Shown one piece after another: positions 1-5,232 of a DNA stretch of 7,353 nucleotides. The position numbers and the translations under genes are program-made. This DNA comes from Sutterella sp. Lineage in GTDB: Bacteria > Pseudomonadota > Gammaproteobacteria > Burkholderiales > Burkholderiaceae_F. The notes beneath the pieces were generated by a model. It worked only from the letters and a program-made list of their open reading frames with translations, had not been told where the DNA came from and did not search any database. The stretch is taken from assembly GCA_019410445.1 (NCBI GenBank), contig DXSO01000061.1, forward strand, positions 2,322-9,674, written 5' to 3'. Positions within the stretch are counted from its first letter, which is position 1. Every line of letters starts with the position of its first letter.

Positions 1-120
1 GCGCATCGGCGCAAACGACGCAAATTGATCGGTCGACTGCTTCTTATCTAGAAAAAGGTTTCGGCCGAAGTAAACACATAATTTTAGCCGACTCAGTCAA
101 AGGGTGTCATTGAGGGCGAC

Positions 121-162
121 AGATAAGAAAAAGCCGCCGGCATCTGAGTTAGGCCGACGGCT
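121..162 (-). terminator. Intrinsic terminator of metQ
   Basis: Read on the minus strand just after the metQ stop, the arms AGCCGTCGGC (162-153) and GCCGGCGGCT (141-132) pair over 10 bp with one G-U pair, around an 11-nt loop. A T-rich tract (TTTTCTTATCT) follows. This is a standard rho-independent terminator and marks the end of the metQ transcript. The remaining bases to the left edge (1-120) show no supportable gene. Confidence 0.85.
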
Positions 163-194
163 GAAATCTTCATTGTATGGATGGGGAAGCGGGA

Positions 195-971
195 TCAGAA
201 GACCGGCACGACGCCGCCCTTGTAGGTGTTGACCATGTAGTCCTTAACTTTGGGGCTGGTGAGCACCTTGACAAGTGCTTGAACCGCAGGACTGTTTTCA
301 TCGCCGATACGGCAGGCAACGACTACGGCGTAAGGACTGTCTTTGTTTTCCAGATAAATGGAATCCTTGATCGGATTCAAACCGACCCCTAGGGCGTAGT
401 TTGAATTGACGACGGCTACGTCAACGTCATCGAGCGTGCGGGGAACCTGAGCGGCTTCCACTTCAATAAAGCGAAGACGCTTGGGATTGTCCGCAATGTC
501 CAAGGCCGTAGCGGTAGCTCCGGCACCGTCTTTGAGCTTGATGAGTCCAGCCGCTTGCAAAAGCAAAAGAGCGCGACCACCGTTGGCCGGATCATTGGGA
601 ATGGAAATGCGTGCGCCTTTTTTCAGATCGTCAAGTGATTTGACCCGTTTGGAGTAGGCTGCCATCGGCAGAATATGGATCGGCGCTACCGAAGTGATTT
701 TCAGGCCGCGATTTTTGACGGCATCATCCAGAAACGGCTTGTGCTGGTAGTAGTTGGCCGTGACTTCACCGGCATCCAGTGCGATGTTGGGACTGACGAA
801 ATCGGAAAATTCCACAACTTTGAGATCAAATCCCTGGGCTTTGAGATCCGGCGCTACCAGGCGAAGAATGTCGCCGTGCGGTACGGGGGTCGCGGCAACC
901 GTCAGTTCGGCGGCTTGAATGCCGGATGCCAGAAGCGAGAGCAAGGCTGCGGTCAAAATCTGCTTTTTCAC
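195..971 (-). CDS. metQ: MetQ/NlpA-family methionine-binding periplasmic protein
   Basis: Substrate-binding component of a D-/L-methionine ABC importer, which delivers methionine in the periplasm to the MetI permease and MetN ATPase. The 258-residue product has the family length and landmarks: a YYQHKPFL block at 74-81 (equivalent to the QHKPYL region of E. coli MetQ), IPNDPANGGRALLLLQ at 124-139, the Pro-Arg-Thr-Leu-Asp-Asp segment near 177-182, an Asn-rich AVVNSNYA at 186-193, and KDSPYAVVV near 210-218. Residues 1-20 form a Sec signal peptide with likely cleavage after GIQA. There is no lipobox cysteine, so unlike E. coli MetQ it should be a soluble periplasmic protein. The start is GTG at 971, supported by AGGGA nine bases upstream. 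Neither metN nor metI lies in the window, and terminators flank the gene, so it is probably transcribed alone. The exact ligand (methionine or a related compound) is inferred from family. Confidence 0.9.
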   Translation of the reverse strand: MKKQILTAALLSLLASGIQAAELTVAATPVPHGDILRLVAPDLKAQGFDLKVVEFSDFVSPNIALDAGEVTANYYQHKPFLDDAVKNRGLKITSVAPIHILPMAAYSKRVKSLDDLKKGARISIPNDPANGGRALLLLQAAGLIKLKDGAGATATALDIADNPKRLRFIEVEAAQVPRTLDDVDVAVVNSNYALGVGLNPIKDSIYLENKDSPYAVVVACRIGDENSPAVQALVKVLTSPKVKDYMVNTYKGGVVPVF

Positions 972-1008
972 TTGAAAATCTCCCTGATGTTAATTTTTGA
1001 CTTTGCAG

Positions 1009-1036
1009 AGAATATACAGCGGCCAGACTTGGACAA
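1009..1036 (-). promoter_or_regulatory. Candidate sigma70 promoter of metQ
   Basis: On the minus strand TTGTCC (1036-1031) and TATTCT (1014-1009) are separated by 16 bases. They lie between the purB terminator and the metQ start, where a promoter is required. The implied leader is only about 30 nt. No MetJ-type or MetR-type operator was seen nearby. This rests on consensus matching by eye only. Confidence 0.35.
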
Positions 1037-1095
1037 TCGTGCAGGCGAGACTTGTTTGGAACTCTTTTTGCTTATCGCTTGAGGTATTACCAGAT

Positions 1096-1138
1096 AAAAA
1101 GCAAAACCGACGCGATCTGATTGCAAATCGCGTCGGTT
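1096..1138 (-). terminator. Intrinsic terminator of purB
   Basis: Read on the minus strand, AACCGACGCGAT (1138-1127) and ATCGCGTCGGTT (1116-1105) form a perfect 12-bp stem with a 10-nt loop. T-rich sequence (TTTTGCTTTTT) follows. It starts about 25 nt after the purB stop codon and separates purB from metQ transcription. Confidence 0.92.
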
Positions 1139-1163
1139 GAAATTTCAGCAGGAAGGTCTCGAT

Positions 1164-2534
1164 TTAGCAGCGCTTGGCGAGTTCTTCTGCTTTGCCGATG
1201 TAGGTTGCAGGCGTGAGCTCGAGCAGACGCTGCTTGGCATCGGCCGGAATTTCAAGCGTTTCGATGAATTCACGCATGACTTCGGCATTCATGTGTCCCT
1301 TACCGCGTGTCAGAGCCTTGAGCTTTTCGTAGGGCTTGGGCACACCGTAGCGGCGCATGACGGTCTGAACTGCTTCAGCAAGCACTTCCCATGCGCGGTT
1401 GATGTCTTCGGCCACAACCTGTTCGTTGAGTTCGAGCTTGCCCAGACCGCGTTCCAATGCTGCATAGGCGACAAAACTGTAGCCAAAAGCCACGCCGAGA
1501 TTGCGAAGCACCGTGGAGTCCGTAAGATCGCGCTGCCAACGGCTGATCGGGAGTTTTCCAGCCAGATGACCGAACAGCGCATTGGCAATGCCGAGGTTGC
1601 CTTCCGAGTTTTCGAAATCGATCGGATTGACCTTGTGCGGCATCGTTGAGCTGCCAACCTCGCCTTCCTTGAGCTTTTGCTTGAAAAAGCCCATGGAGAT
1701 GTAACCCCAAACGTCACGATCAAAGTCGATGAGCACAGTATTGGCACGTTCGATCTCGTGGAAGAGTTCGGCCATGTAGTCGTGCGGTTCGATCTGGATC
1801 GTGTGGGTGTTGAAGGTGACGCCGAGGCGCTCTTCGATGACTCGCTTGCTGTGCGACTCCCAGTCGTAGTCCGGATAAGCAATGAGGTGAGCGTTGAAGT
1901 TGCCGACGGCGCCGTTCATCTTGGCATAGAACTTGACGGCTTCGATGGCCTCAATGATGCGCGTCAGACGCACTGCGACGTTGGCCATTTCCTTGCCGAC
2001 CGTCGTGGGACTGGCGGTTTGGCCATGGGTGCGCGAAAGCATCGGCACGGCTGCCCAACGATGTGCGAATTCACGAATGTGGTCACGGATGGCCGTCAGA
2101 CGCTCGACCAAAGCCTTGCGGCCGGCCGTGAGCATCAAAGCGTGACTCGTATTGTTGATGTCTTCGCTTGTGCATGCAAAATGCACGAATTCGGAAGCTT
2201 TGGCCAGTTCCTCATCGTGAGCGACTTTTTCCTTAATCCAGTACTCCACGGCCTTGACGTCGTGGTTGGTGCGGGCTTCAATGGTTTTGATTTCTTCGCA
2301 GTCGCTTTCCGTGAAGTTGTCGGCCAATCCGCGCAGGAAAGCCTGACCGTGGGCGCTGATCGGAGCGAGTTCTTCAAAGCCGGCTTCCGACAAAGCGATC
2401 AACCATTCGACTTCGACGCGAACACGCGCGTTCATGAAGGCCGATTCGGAAAAGATGCCGCGAAGAACCTCACACTGACGAGCATAGCGGCCGTCAAGGG
2501 GACTCAAAGCGGTAAGAGAGGAAAGTGTCTGCAT
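1164..2534 (-). CDS. purB: Adenylosuccinate lyase
   Basis: Cytosolic homotetrameric enzyme of purine synthesis. It cleaves SAICAR to AICAR plus fumarate, and adenylosuccinate to AMP plus fumarate. The 456-residue length matches the E. coli-type PurB subfamily. Visible landmarks are the N-terminal SPLDGRYA (11-18), the TNHDVKAVEYW segment (89-99), TSEDINNTSHAL (122-133), SRTHGQTASPT (167-177) containing the probable catalytic His170, and the fumarate-lyase signature GSSTMPHKVNP (294-304) with the catalytic-loop serine at 295 or 296. The ATG at 2534 gives the usual N-terminus (short leader, then LTALSPLDGRY), but no Shine-Dalgarno precedes it; the upstream bases are pyrimidine-rich. The gene ends in TAA and is followed by a strong terminator. 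Its upstream neighbour is divergent, so purB is probably a single-gene transcript. No catalytic residue appears missing. Confidence 0.97.
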   Translation of the reverse strand: MQTLSSLTALSPLDGRYARQCEVLRGIFSESAFMNARVRVEVEWLIALSEAGFEELAPISAHGQAFLRGLADNFTESDCEEIKTIEARTNHDVKAVEYWIKEKVAHDEELAKASEFVHFACTSEDINNTSHALMLTAGRKALVERLTAIRDHIREFAHRWAAVPMLSRTHGQTASPTTVGKEMANVAVRLTRIIEAIEAVKFYAKMNGAVGNFNAHLIAYPDYDWESHSKRVIEERLGVTFNTHTIQIEPHDYMAELFHEIERANTVLIDFDRDVWGYISMGFFKQKLKEGEVGSSTMPHKVNPIDFENSEGNLGIANALFGHLAGKLPISRWQRDLTDSTVLRNLGVAFGYSFVAYAALERGLGKLELNEQVVAEDINRAWEVLAEAVQTVMRRYGVPKPYEKLKALTRGKGHMNAEVMREFIETLEIPADAKQRLLELTPATYIGKAEELAKRC

Positions 2535-2555
2535 AGTTGCTGAAAATAAAAGAAG

Positions 2556-2580
2556 AGGCGCGAAAAGAATCAGGCGCCTG
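2556..2580 (-). promoter_or_regulatory. Palindrome and hairpin in the purB leader
   Basis: CAGGCGCCTG at 2571-2580 is a perfect 10-bp palindrome. Its bases 2574-2579 are also complementary to 2556-2561, so the purB leader RNA can form an AGGCGC/GCGCCT hairpin with a 12-nt loop. The RNA then runs into CTTCTTTTATTTTC just before the purB start. It could be an operator, a weak attenuator or a chance structure. The sequence shows only the symmetry. Confidence 0.4.
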
Positions 2581-2601
2581 TAGTTTCTGACGAATCCTCG
2601 T

Positions 2602-2631
2602 ATTTTAGCCTGTCCACCGCTTTTTCATCAC
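2602..2631 (-). promoter_or_regulatory. Candidate promoter of purB
   Basis: On the minus strand a good -10 hexamer, TAAAAT (2607-2602), lies about 70 nt upstream of the purB ATG. The matching -35 is poor: GTGATG or TGATGA at 18 or 17 bases. The implied untranslated leader of about 60 nt would include the palindrome and pyrimidine tract. Support is the -10 match and the position only. Confidence 0.3.
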
Positions 2632-2649
2632 GGCTTGTGTTAACGAGCT

Positions 2650-2703
2650 CTTTACTGTGATTTGCCTTGTCTTTACGTTTCTTTGCGCTGTCTCGGCGTA
2701 AAG
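2650..2703 (+). promoter_or_regulatory. GTAAAG repeat cluster upstream of the Spy-like gene
   Basis: Three copies of GTAAAG or its complement lie in 54 bases: CTTTAC at 2650-2655, CTTTAC at 2671-2676, and GTAAAG at 2698-2703. The first two are direct repeats exactly 21 bases apart, about two helical turns. The second and third form a 7-bp inverted repeat, CTTTACG/CGTAAAG (2671-2677 and 2697-2703). CpxR of E. coli, which controls cpxP and spy, binds tandem GTAAA half-sites, but with about 5-nt spacing. Resemblance to a response-regulator operator is therefore suggestive only. Confidence 0.35.
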
Positions 2704-2704
2704 T

Positions 2705-2734
2705 TTGACTCAAGAAAGAGAGACGCAGGAAGAT
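2705..2734 (+). promoter_or_regulatory. Possible promoter of the Spy-like gene
   Basis: TTGACT (2705-2710) is a good -35 hexamer placed directly after the GTAAAG cluster. The only -10 at usable distance is GAAGAT (2729-2734), which matches the consensus at three positions with 18-base spacing. Such a weak -10 next to upstream repeats would suit an activated promoter. Other start points between here and 2790 are not excluded. Confidence 0.25.
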
Positions 2735-2797
2735 GGCGAAACAGCCGGGCGGATCTCAGGGTAAGACAGATTAACAATCAGTATGAAGAGGTTGAAT

Positions 2798-3439
2798 ATG
2801 AAAGCCAAGACTACGTTTGCAGTTGCCGTGTTCGCAGCCATCGCCGGTTTGGCCGGTACGACCCTTGCAGCTCCTGGTGCTCCCGCTGCTCCGTGCTCGC
2901 AGCAGATGGCAGCCGTGTACGCCGATCTCGCTCAGGAAATGAATTTGAGCGGTGCAGCCAAAACGGCATTTGACAAATACGTTGCAGCTCGTCAGCAGAT
3001 TGCTGAAAAGCACTACGCATGGATGAAGGCCAACACCGGCAAGCGTCCGGCTACCCGCGAAGAGGCAATGAAGCTGCGTGCTGAACATCTCAAGAATCGC
3101 GCCGACATGCTCGATCAGATCGCGGCGGCTCGTACCGAACTCGGCAAGAGTCTCACGGCCGAGCAGAAGCAGACTTTGGATGCCTATGAACCGCGTTACG
3201 GAATGGGGGCTGGCAAGGCTCGCGGAATGGGGCCGCACGGTATGGCTCGTCACCACCGTGGTCATGGCGGATACGGTCCCGGCTGCGGTTATGGTCCTGG
3301 ATTCGGTCCGGGTTGCGCAGGCGCCCACGGCTGCGTCTACGGTGTCGGTCCGCAGGCTGGTCAGGGCCAGGGCTGGGGATGGCATGGTCCGCGTCAGGGA
3401 TACGGACAGTATGGTTATGGCCCCGGCTGCCGCTGGTAA
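2798..3439 (+). CDS. Spy/CpxP-like LTxxQ exported protein with Gly/His/Cys-rich tail
   Basis: Probable periplasmic protein of 213 residues. Residues 1-24 are a Sec signal peptide (Lys near the N-terminus, Ala/Val-rich core, likely cleavage after TLA). Residues 33-131 look helical and carry LTAEQ at 119-123, the motif that names the Spy/CpxP family of periplasmic chaperones and metal-responsive envelope proteins. Residues 132-213 are low-complexity: roughly 37 percent glycine, six histidines, many tyrosines, and three GPGC repeats ending in CRW. Cysteines are at 33, 163, 173, 179 and 211. ATG 2798 is preferred over the in-frame ATG at 2783 because AGAGG lies six bases before it and translation from there gives a canonical signal peptide. 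The gene has its own upstream control region and a terminator after it. A role in envelope stress or metal handling is inferred from family; the tail function is unknown. Only one recognisable LTxxQ motif was seen, so family membership is probable rather than certain. Confidence 0.75.
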   Translation: MKAKTTFAVAVFAAIAGLAGTTLAAPGAPAAPCSQQMAAVYADLAQEMNLSGAAKTAFDKYVAARQQIAEKHYAWMKANTGKRPATREEAMKLRAEHLKNRADMLDQIAAARTELGKSLTAEQKQTLDAYEPRYGMGAGKARGMGPHGMARHHRGHGGYGPGCGYGPGFGPGCAGAHGCVYGVGPQAGQGQGWGWHGPRQGYGQYGYGPGCRW

Positions 3440-3455
3440 ACATAACGGTTACAAT
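3427..3455 (+). promoter_or_regulatory. Candidate promoter upstream of the DUF72 gene
   Basis: TACAAT at 3450-3455 matches the -10 consensus at five of six positions and lies 17 bases after CTGCCG (3427-3432), a three-of-six -35. It overlaps the end of the Spy-like gene. A transcript from here would begin near 3462 and carry the terminator hairpin in its leader. Confidence 0.3.
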
Positions 3456-3471
3456 CCTCTCAATAGAGGAT
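3454..3471 (+). promoter_or_regulatory. Small hairpin upstream of the terminator
   Basis: ATCCTCT (3454-3460) and AGAGGAT (3465-3471) form a perfect 7-bp stem closed by a CAAT loop. It lies between the Spy-like stop codon and the terminator, with no T-tract of its own. It may protect the 3' end of the upstream mRNA or take part in a structural switch with the terminator. Confidence 0.5.
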
Positions 3472-3482
3472 GCTAACGAGAT

Positions 3483-3529
3483 CCGCACCTCTAGCTGCGC
3501 AAAGCAGTCGGGGTGCGGTTTTTATTTTT
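3483..3529 (+). terminator. Intrinsic terminator between the Spy-like and DUF72 genes
   Basis: CCGCACC (3483-3489) pairs with GGTGCGG (3512-3518), extendable to about 9 bp with a G-U pair. An inner CTGC/GCAG stem (3495-3498 and 3504-3507) lies within the loop. TTTTTATTTTT follows at 3519-3529. This terminates the Spy-like transcript, and it ends only 12 nt before the DUF72 start codon, so it could also attenuate that gene. Confidence 0.88.
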
Positions 3530-3541
3530 GAGGGGAGTCTT

Positions 3542-4579
3542 ATGACAAGAAGGTTCGAAACGGAGAGCCTTTTTGACGACACGCCTCCAATGACGCAGCA
3601 GGTACAGGCCGAACCCGCGGATCGAGACCTGGTGCGTACGGCGCAAAAACTGCCCCGCAATATTTATCTAGGAACGTCGAGCTGGAATTTCCCTGGTTGG
3701 CGGGGCATCGTCTGGTCACGATCATCGGGATTGTCGGCACTCTCGCAGCAGGGGCTGGCGGCTTATGCACGGTATCCGATTTTTCGCACGGTTGGAATTG
3801 ATCGAGCGTTTTATCGGCCTTTAACAAGTGCGGTCTACGCCGGATTTGCAAGCCAGGTTCCCGAGTCGTTTCGTTTCTTGGTCAAAGCTCCTCAAGTCAT
3901 TTGCGACAGCGTTCTTCGGGATCGTCTCGGCCGTCCTGTTCATGCCAATCCCGACTATCTCAATGCTGATCGGGCCATGGAGGATTTTGTTCTTCCAGTG
4001 CTTGATGGACTTGGAGAAAAGGCGGGCGTCCTTGTCTTTGAAATGCCCAACATACCTCGACATGCTTTGTTGGAGAAAAAAGCGCAGCACGCGGCTATTG
4101 CCACGATGGCTGACTTTTTTACGCAAATCAAGTCGAGAATGCCGACACAGCACACCACGTTGGCTGTTGAAATGAGAACGCGCTTTTTGCTGACACCGCG
4201 CTGGGTTAAGGAGATGGCTAGCACAGGAGTTCGTCCCGTGGTCTCACTGCATCCGAGTATGCCCAATGTCATGCGTCAGACAGACATGCTCAGATTATTT
4301 GATGCTCCGGGAGTGACTCAGGGGACGTGGCAGGCTGCCGGAGACATTATTGTTCGGTGGTCTTTGGCTTCCATGGGAACCTATGCGGGGCTCAAGCGCG
4401 ACTGGGCGCCTTTTGACAGGATTCGCCAGGAGGACATCGTATCTCGCCAAGGAATCGTGTGGTTGCTAAAGCTCGCGCAGCAATCCGGAGTGCGAGCCTT
4501 CGTGGTAGCCAACAACAAGGCCGAAGGCTGTGCGCCGCTTACGATGCGGGCGATAGCCCAAAGCTTGACGGCAACGTAG
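3542..4579 (+). CDS. DUF72 (YecE-like) family protein
   Basis: A 345-residue cytosolic protein of the DUF72 family, which is widespread, predicted to fold as a TIM-like barrel, and of unsettled biochemical function. Family features are GTSSWNFPGW at 44-53, the segment YPIFRTVGIDRAFYR (78-92), FLVKAP at 112-117, GVLVFEMPN at 162-170, LAVEMR at 207-212, and the C-terminal VANNKAEGCAPLTM at 322-335. E. coli YecE is about 270 residues; the extra length here includes a polar N-terminal extension of about 40 residues with no predicted helix or signal. ATG 3542 is chosen because GAGGGGAG lies just upstream (3530-3537). An earlier in-frame ATG at 3470 lies before the terminator and would translate through it, so it is rejected. 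The gene converges on the nitroreductase gene with a 20-nt gap and no clear terminator of its own. Family assignment is firm, function unknown. Confidence 0.88.
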   Translation: MTRRFETESLFDDTPPMTQQVQAEPADRDLVRTAQKLPRNIYLGTSSWNFPGWRGIVWSRSSGLSALSQQGLAAYARYPIFRTVGIDRAFYRPLTSAVYAGFASQVPESFRFLVKAPQVICDSVLRDRLGRPVHANPDYLNADRAMEDFVLPVLDGLGEKAGVLVFEMPNIPRHALLEKKAQHAAIATMADFFTQIKSRMPTQHTTLAVEMRTRFLLTPRWVKEMASTGVRPVVSLHPSMPNVMRQTDMLRLFDAPGVTQGTWQAAGDIIVRWSLASMGTYAGLKRDWAPFDRIRQEDIVSRQGIVWLLKLAQQSGVRAFVVANNKAEGCAPLTMRAIAQSLTAT

Positions 4580-4599
4580 CATTTCGGCCTGAAATTACA

Positions 4600-5172
4600 T
4601 CATCTCTGCAAAGAGGAGTCTTTCCAAAGACTCAACGGGCCTTCACCGGTTTCGGGTTCAAACGTTGCGGTTTCGACGGGAGTTCCGACTGTGATCCAGG
4701 CAACAAGCTTTTCCTGCGTGTTCGTGCAGAATGCGGCTTGTAGTCGGGGTTCTTTGAGCAGGGAGCCCGAGAGCGTTATCGCGCCGTAGCCAAGGGCTTT
4801 GAGTGCCAGCAGGAATTGCTCAAGCGCGGCTCCGGCAGACAATAGTGTTTCGCTTGAATCGCCTTGCGGGTCGGTTGTCACGATGAAGGCAATGAGTTGA
4901 GGACCCTTGTGTGCTTTGCTGGCCGCCTTTTGCTGCGCCAGTTCATCTGCTCCTTGATCAGCGGCGGCTTGACTTAAAAGGTCGGCCAGATGGGAGCGCT
5001 GACTTTCGCTGATGAGTACGAAGCGACAAGGAAATTTTTCCCCATGCACGGGAGCCCGCAAAGCAGCGCGGGCACACACTCTCAACTCATCCATACCGGG
5101 TGCGGGAGTGGTCAGCAGTTTGGGTTTGAGACTGCGGCGGCTTAGCAGGGCTGACAGTAAATCATTATTCAT
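4600..5172 (-). CDS. Small nitroreductase-family flavoprotein (YdjA-like)
   Basis: A 190-residue protein resembling the compact, YdjA-type branch of the nitroreductase family, which are FMN-dependent NAD(P)H oxidoreductases acting on nitro compounds, quinones or unknown substrates. Visible features are LLSRRSLKPKLL near 9-20 (the family FMN-contacting Arg-Arg-Ser/Thr motif), RAPVHGEKFPCRFVLI at 39-54, SAGAALEQFLLALKALGYGAI at 112-132 (the long core helix and following turn; the family often has a Gly-Ala pair here), and an AWITVGTP strand at 158-165 near the C-terminus. ATG 5172 is chosen because it places the Arg-Arg-Ser motif at the usual distance from the N-terminus; the longer TTG start at 5220 adds 16 residues unlike the family. 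The Shine-Dalgarno is weak. It lies 60 nt after murI with no hairpin terminator between, so it may be the last gene of that operon. The substrate cannot be told from sequence. Confidence 0.82.
   Translation of the reverse strand: MNNDLLSALLSRRSLKPKLLTTPAPGMDELRVCARAALRAPVHGEKFPCRFVLISESQRSHLADLLSQAAADQGADELAQQKAASKAHKGPQLIAFIVTTDPQGDSSETLLSAGAALEQFLLALKALGYGAITLSGSLLKEPRLQAAFCTNTQEKLVAWITVGTPVETATFEPETGEGPLSLWKDSSLQR
4616..4633. repeat. 18-bp near-perfect palindrome in the nitroreductase 3' end
   Basis: GAGTCTTT (4616-4623) and AAAGACTC (4626-4633) are exact reverse complements separated by two bases. The element lies within the last codons of the nitroreductase gene, about 40 bases past the DUF72 stop. 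Neither strand has a T-tract after it, so it is not a standard terminator, though it could stall or stabilise either converging transcript. Confidence 0.6.
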
Positions 5173-5232
5173 GATGCAAATCCGGTGATCACAAAGAAAA
5201 AAGCCAGAGGTCAATGACAAAAATGAAAACTT

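Noticed and set aside
1..120. Promoter or gene at the left edge, including the palindrome TTCGGCCGAA at 60-69
   Set aside because: No open frame with a start signal was found, hexamer spacing was wrong, and the palindrome leaves no room for a hairpin loop.
675..1082. 135-codon plus-strand frame overlapping the metQ 5' end and promoter region
   Set aside because: It is mostly antisense to metQ and has no homology seen.
972..1095. Search for a SAM riboswitch or methionine operator before metQ
   Set aside because: With the candidate promoter the leader is only about 30 nt, too short for known SAM riboswitches, and no MetJ or MetR consensus was seen.
1677..2543. 288-codon open frame on the plus strand antisense to purB
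   Set aside because: It lies almost wholly opposite purB, has no recognisable domain, and its composition is what the complement of a conserved gene gives. It has no separate promoter or Shine-Dalgarno evidence.
2771..3385. 204-codon open frame on the minus strand antisense to the Spy-like gene
   Set aside because: The plus-strand frame has a signal peptide, Shine-Dalgarno, LTAEQ motif and terminator; the antisense frame is Thr/Arg/Ser-rich with no family resemblance.
3470..3541. Upstream in-frame ATG for the DUF72 gene at 3470
   Set aside because: Translation from it would run through the terminator stem and T-tract, and it lacks a Shine-Dalgarno that the 3542 start has.
5173..5232. T-rich run TTTTTTCTTT between murI and the nitroreductase gene as a terminator
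   Set aside because: No complementary stem precedes the run on the minus strand, so it does not meet the terminator pattern.
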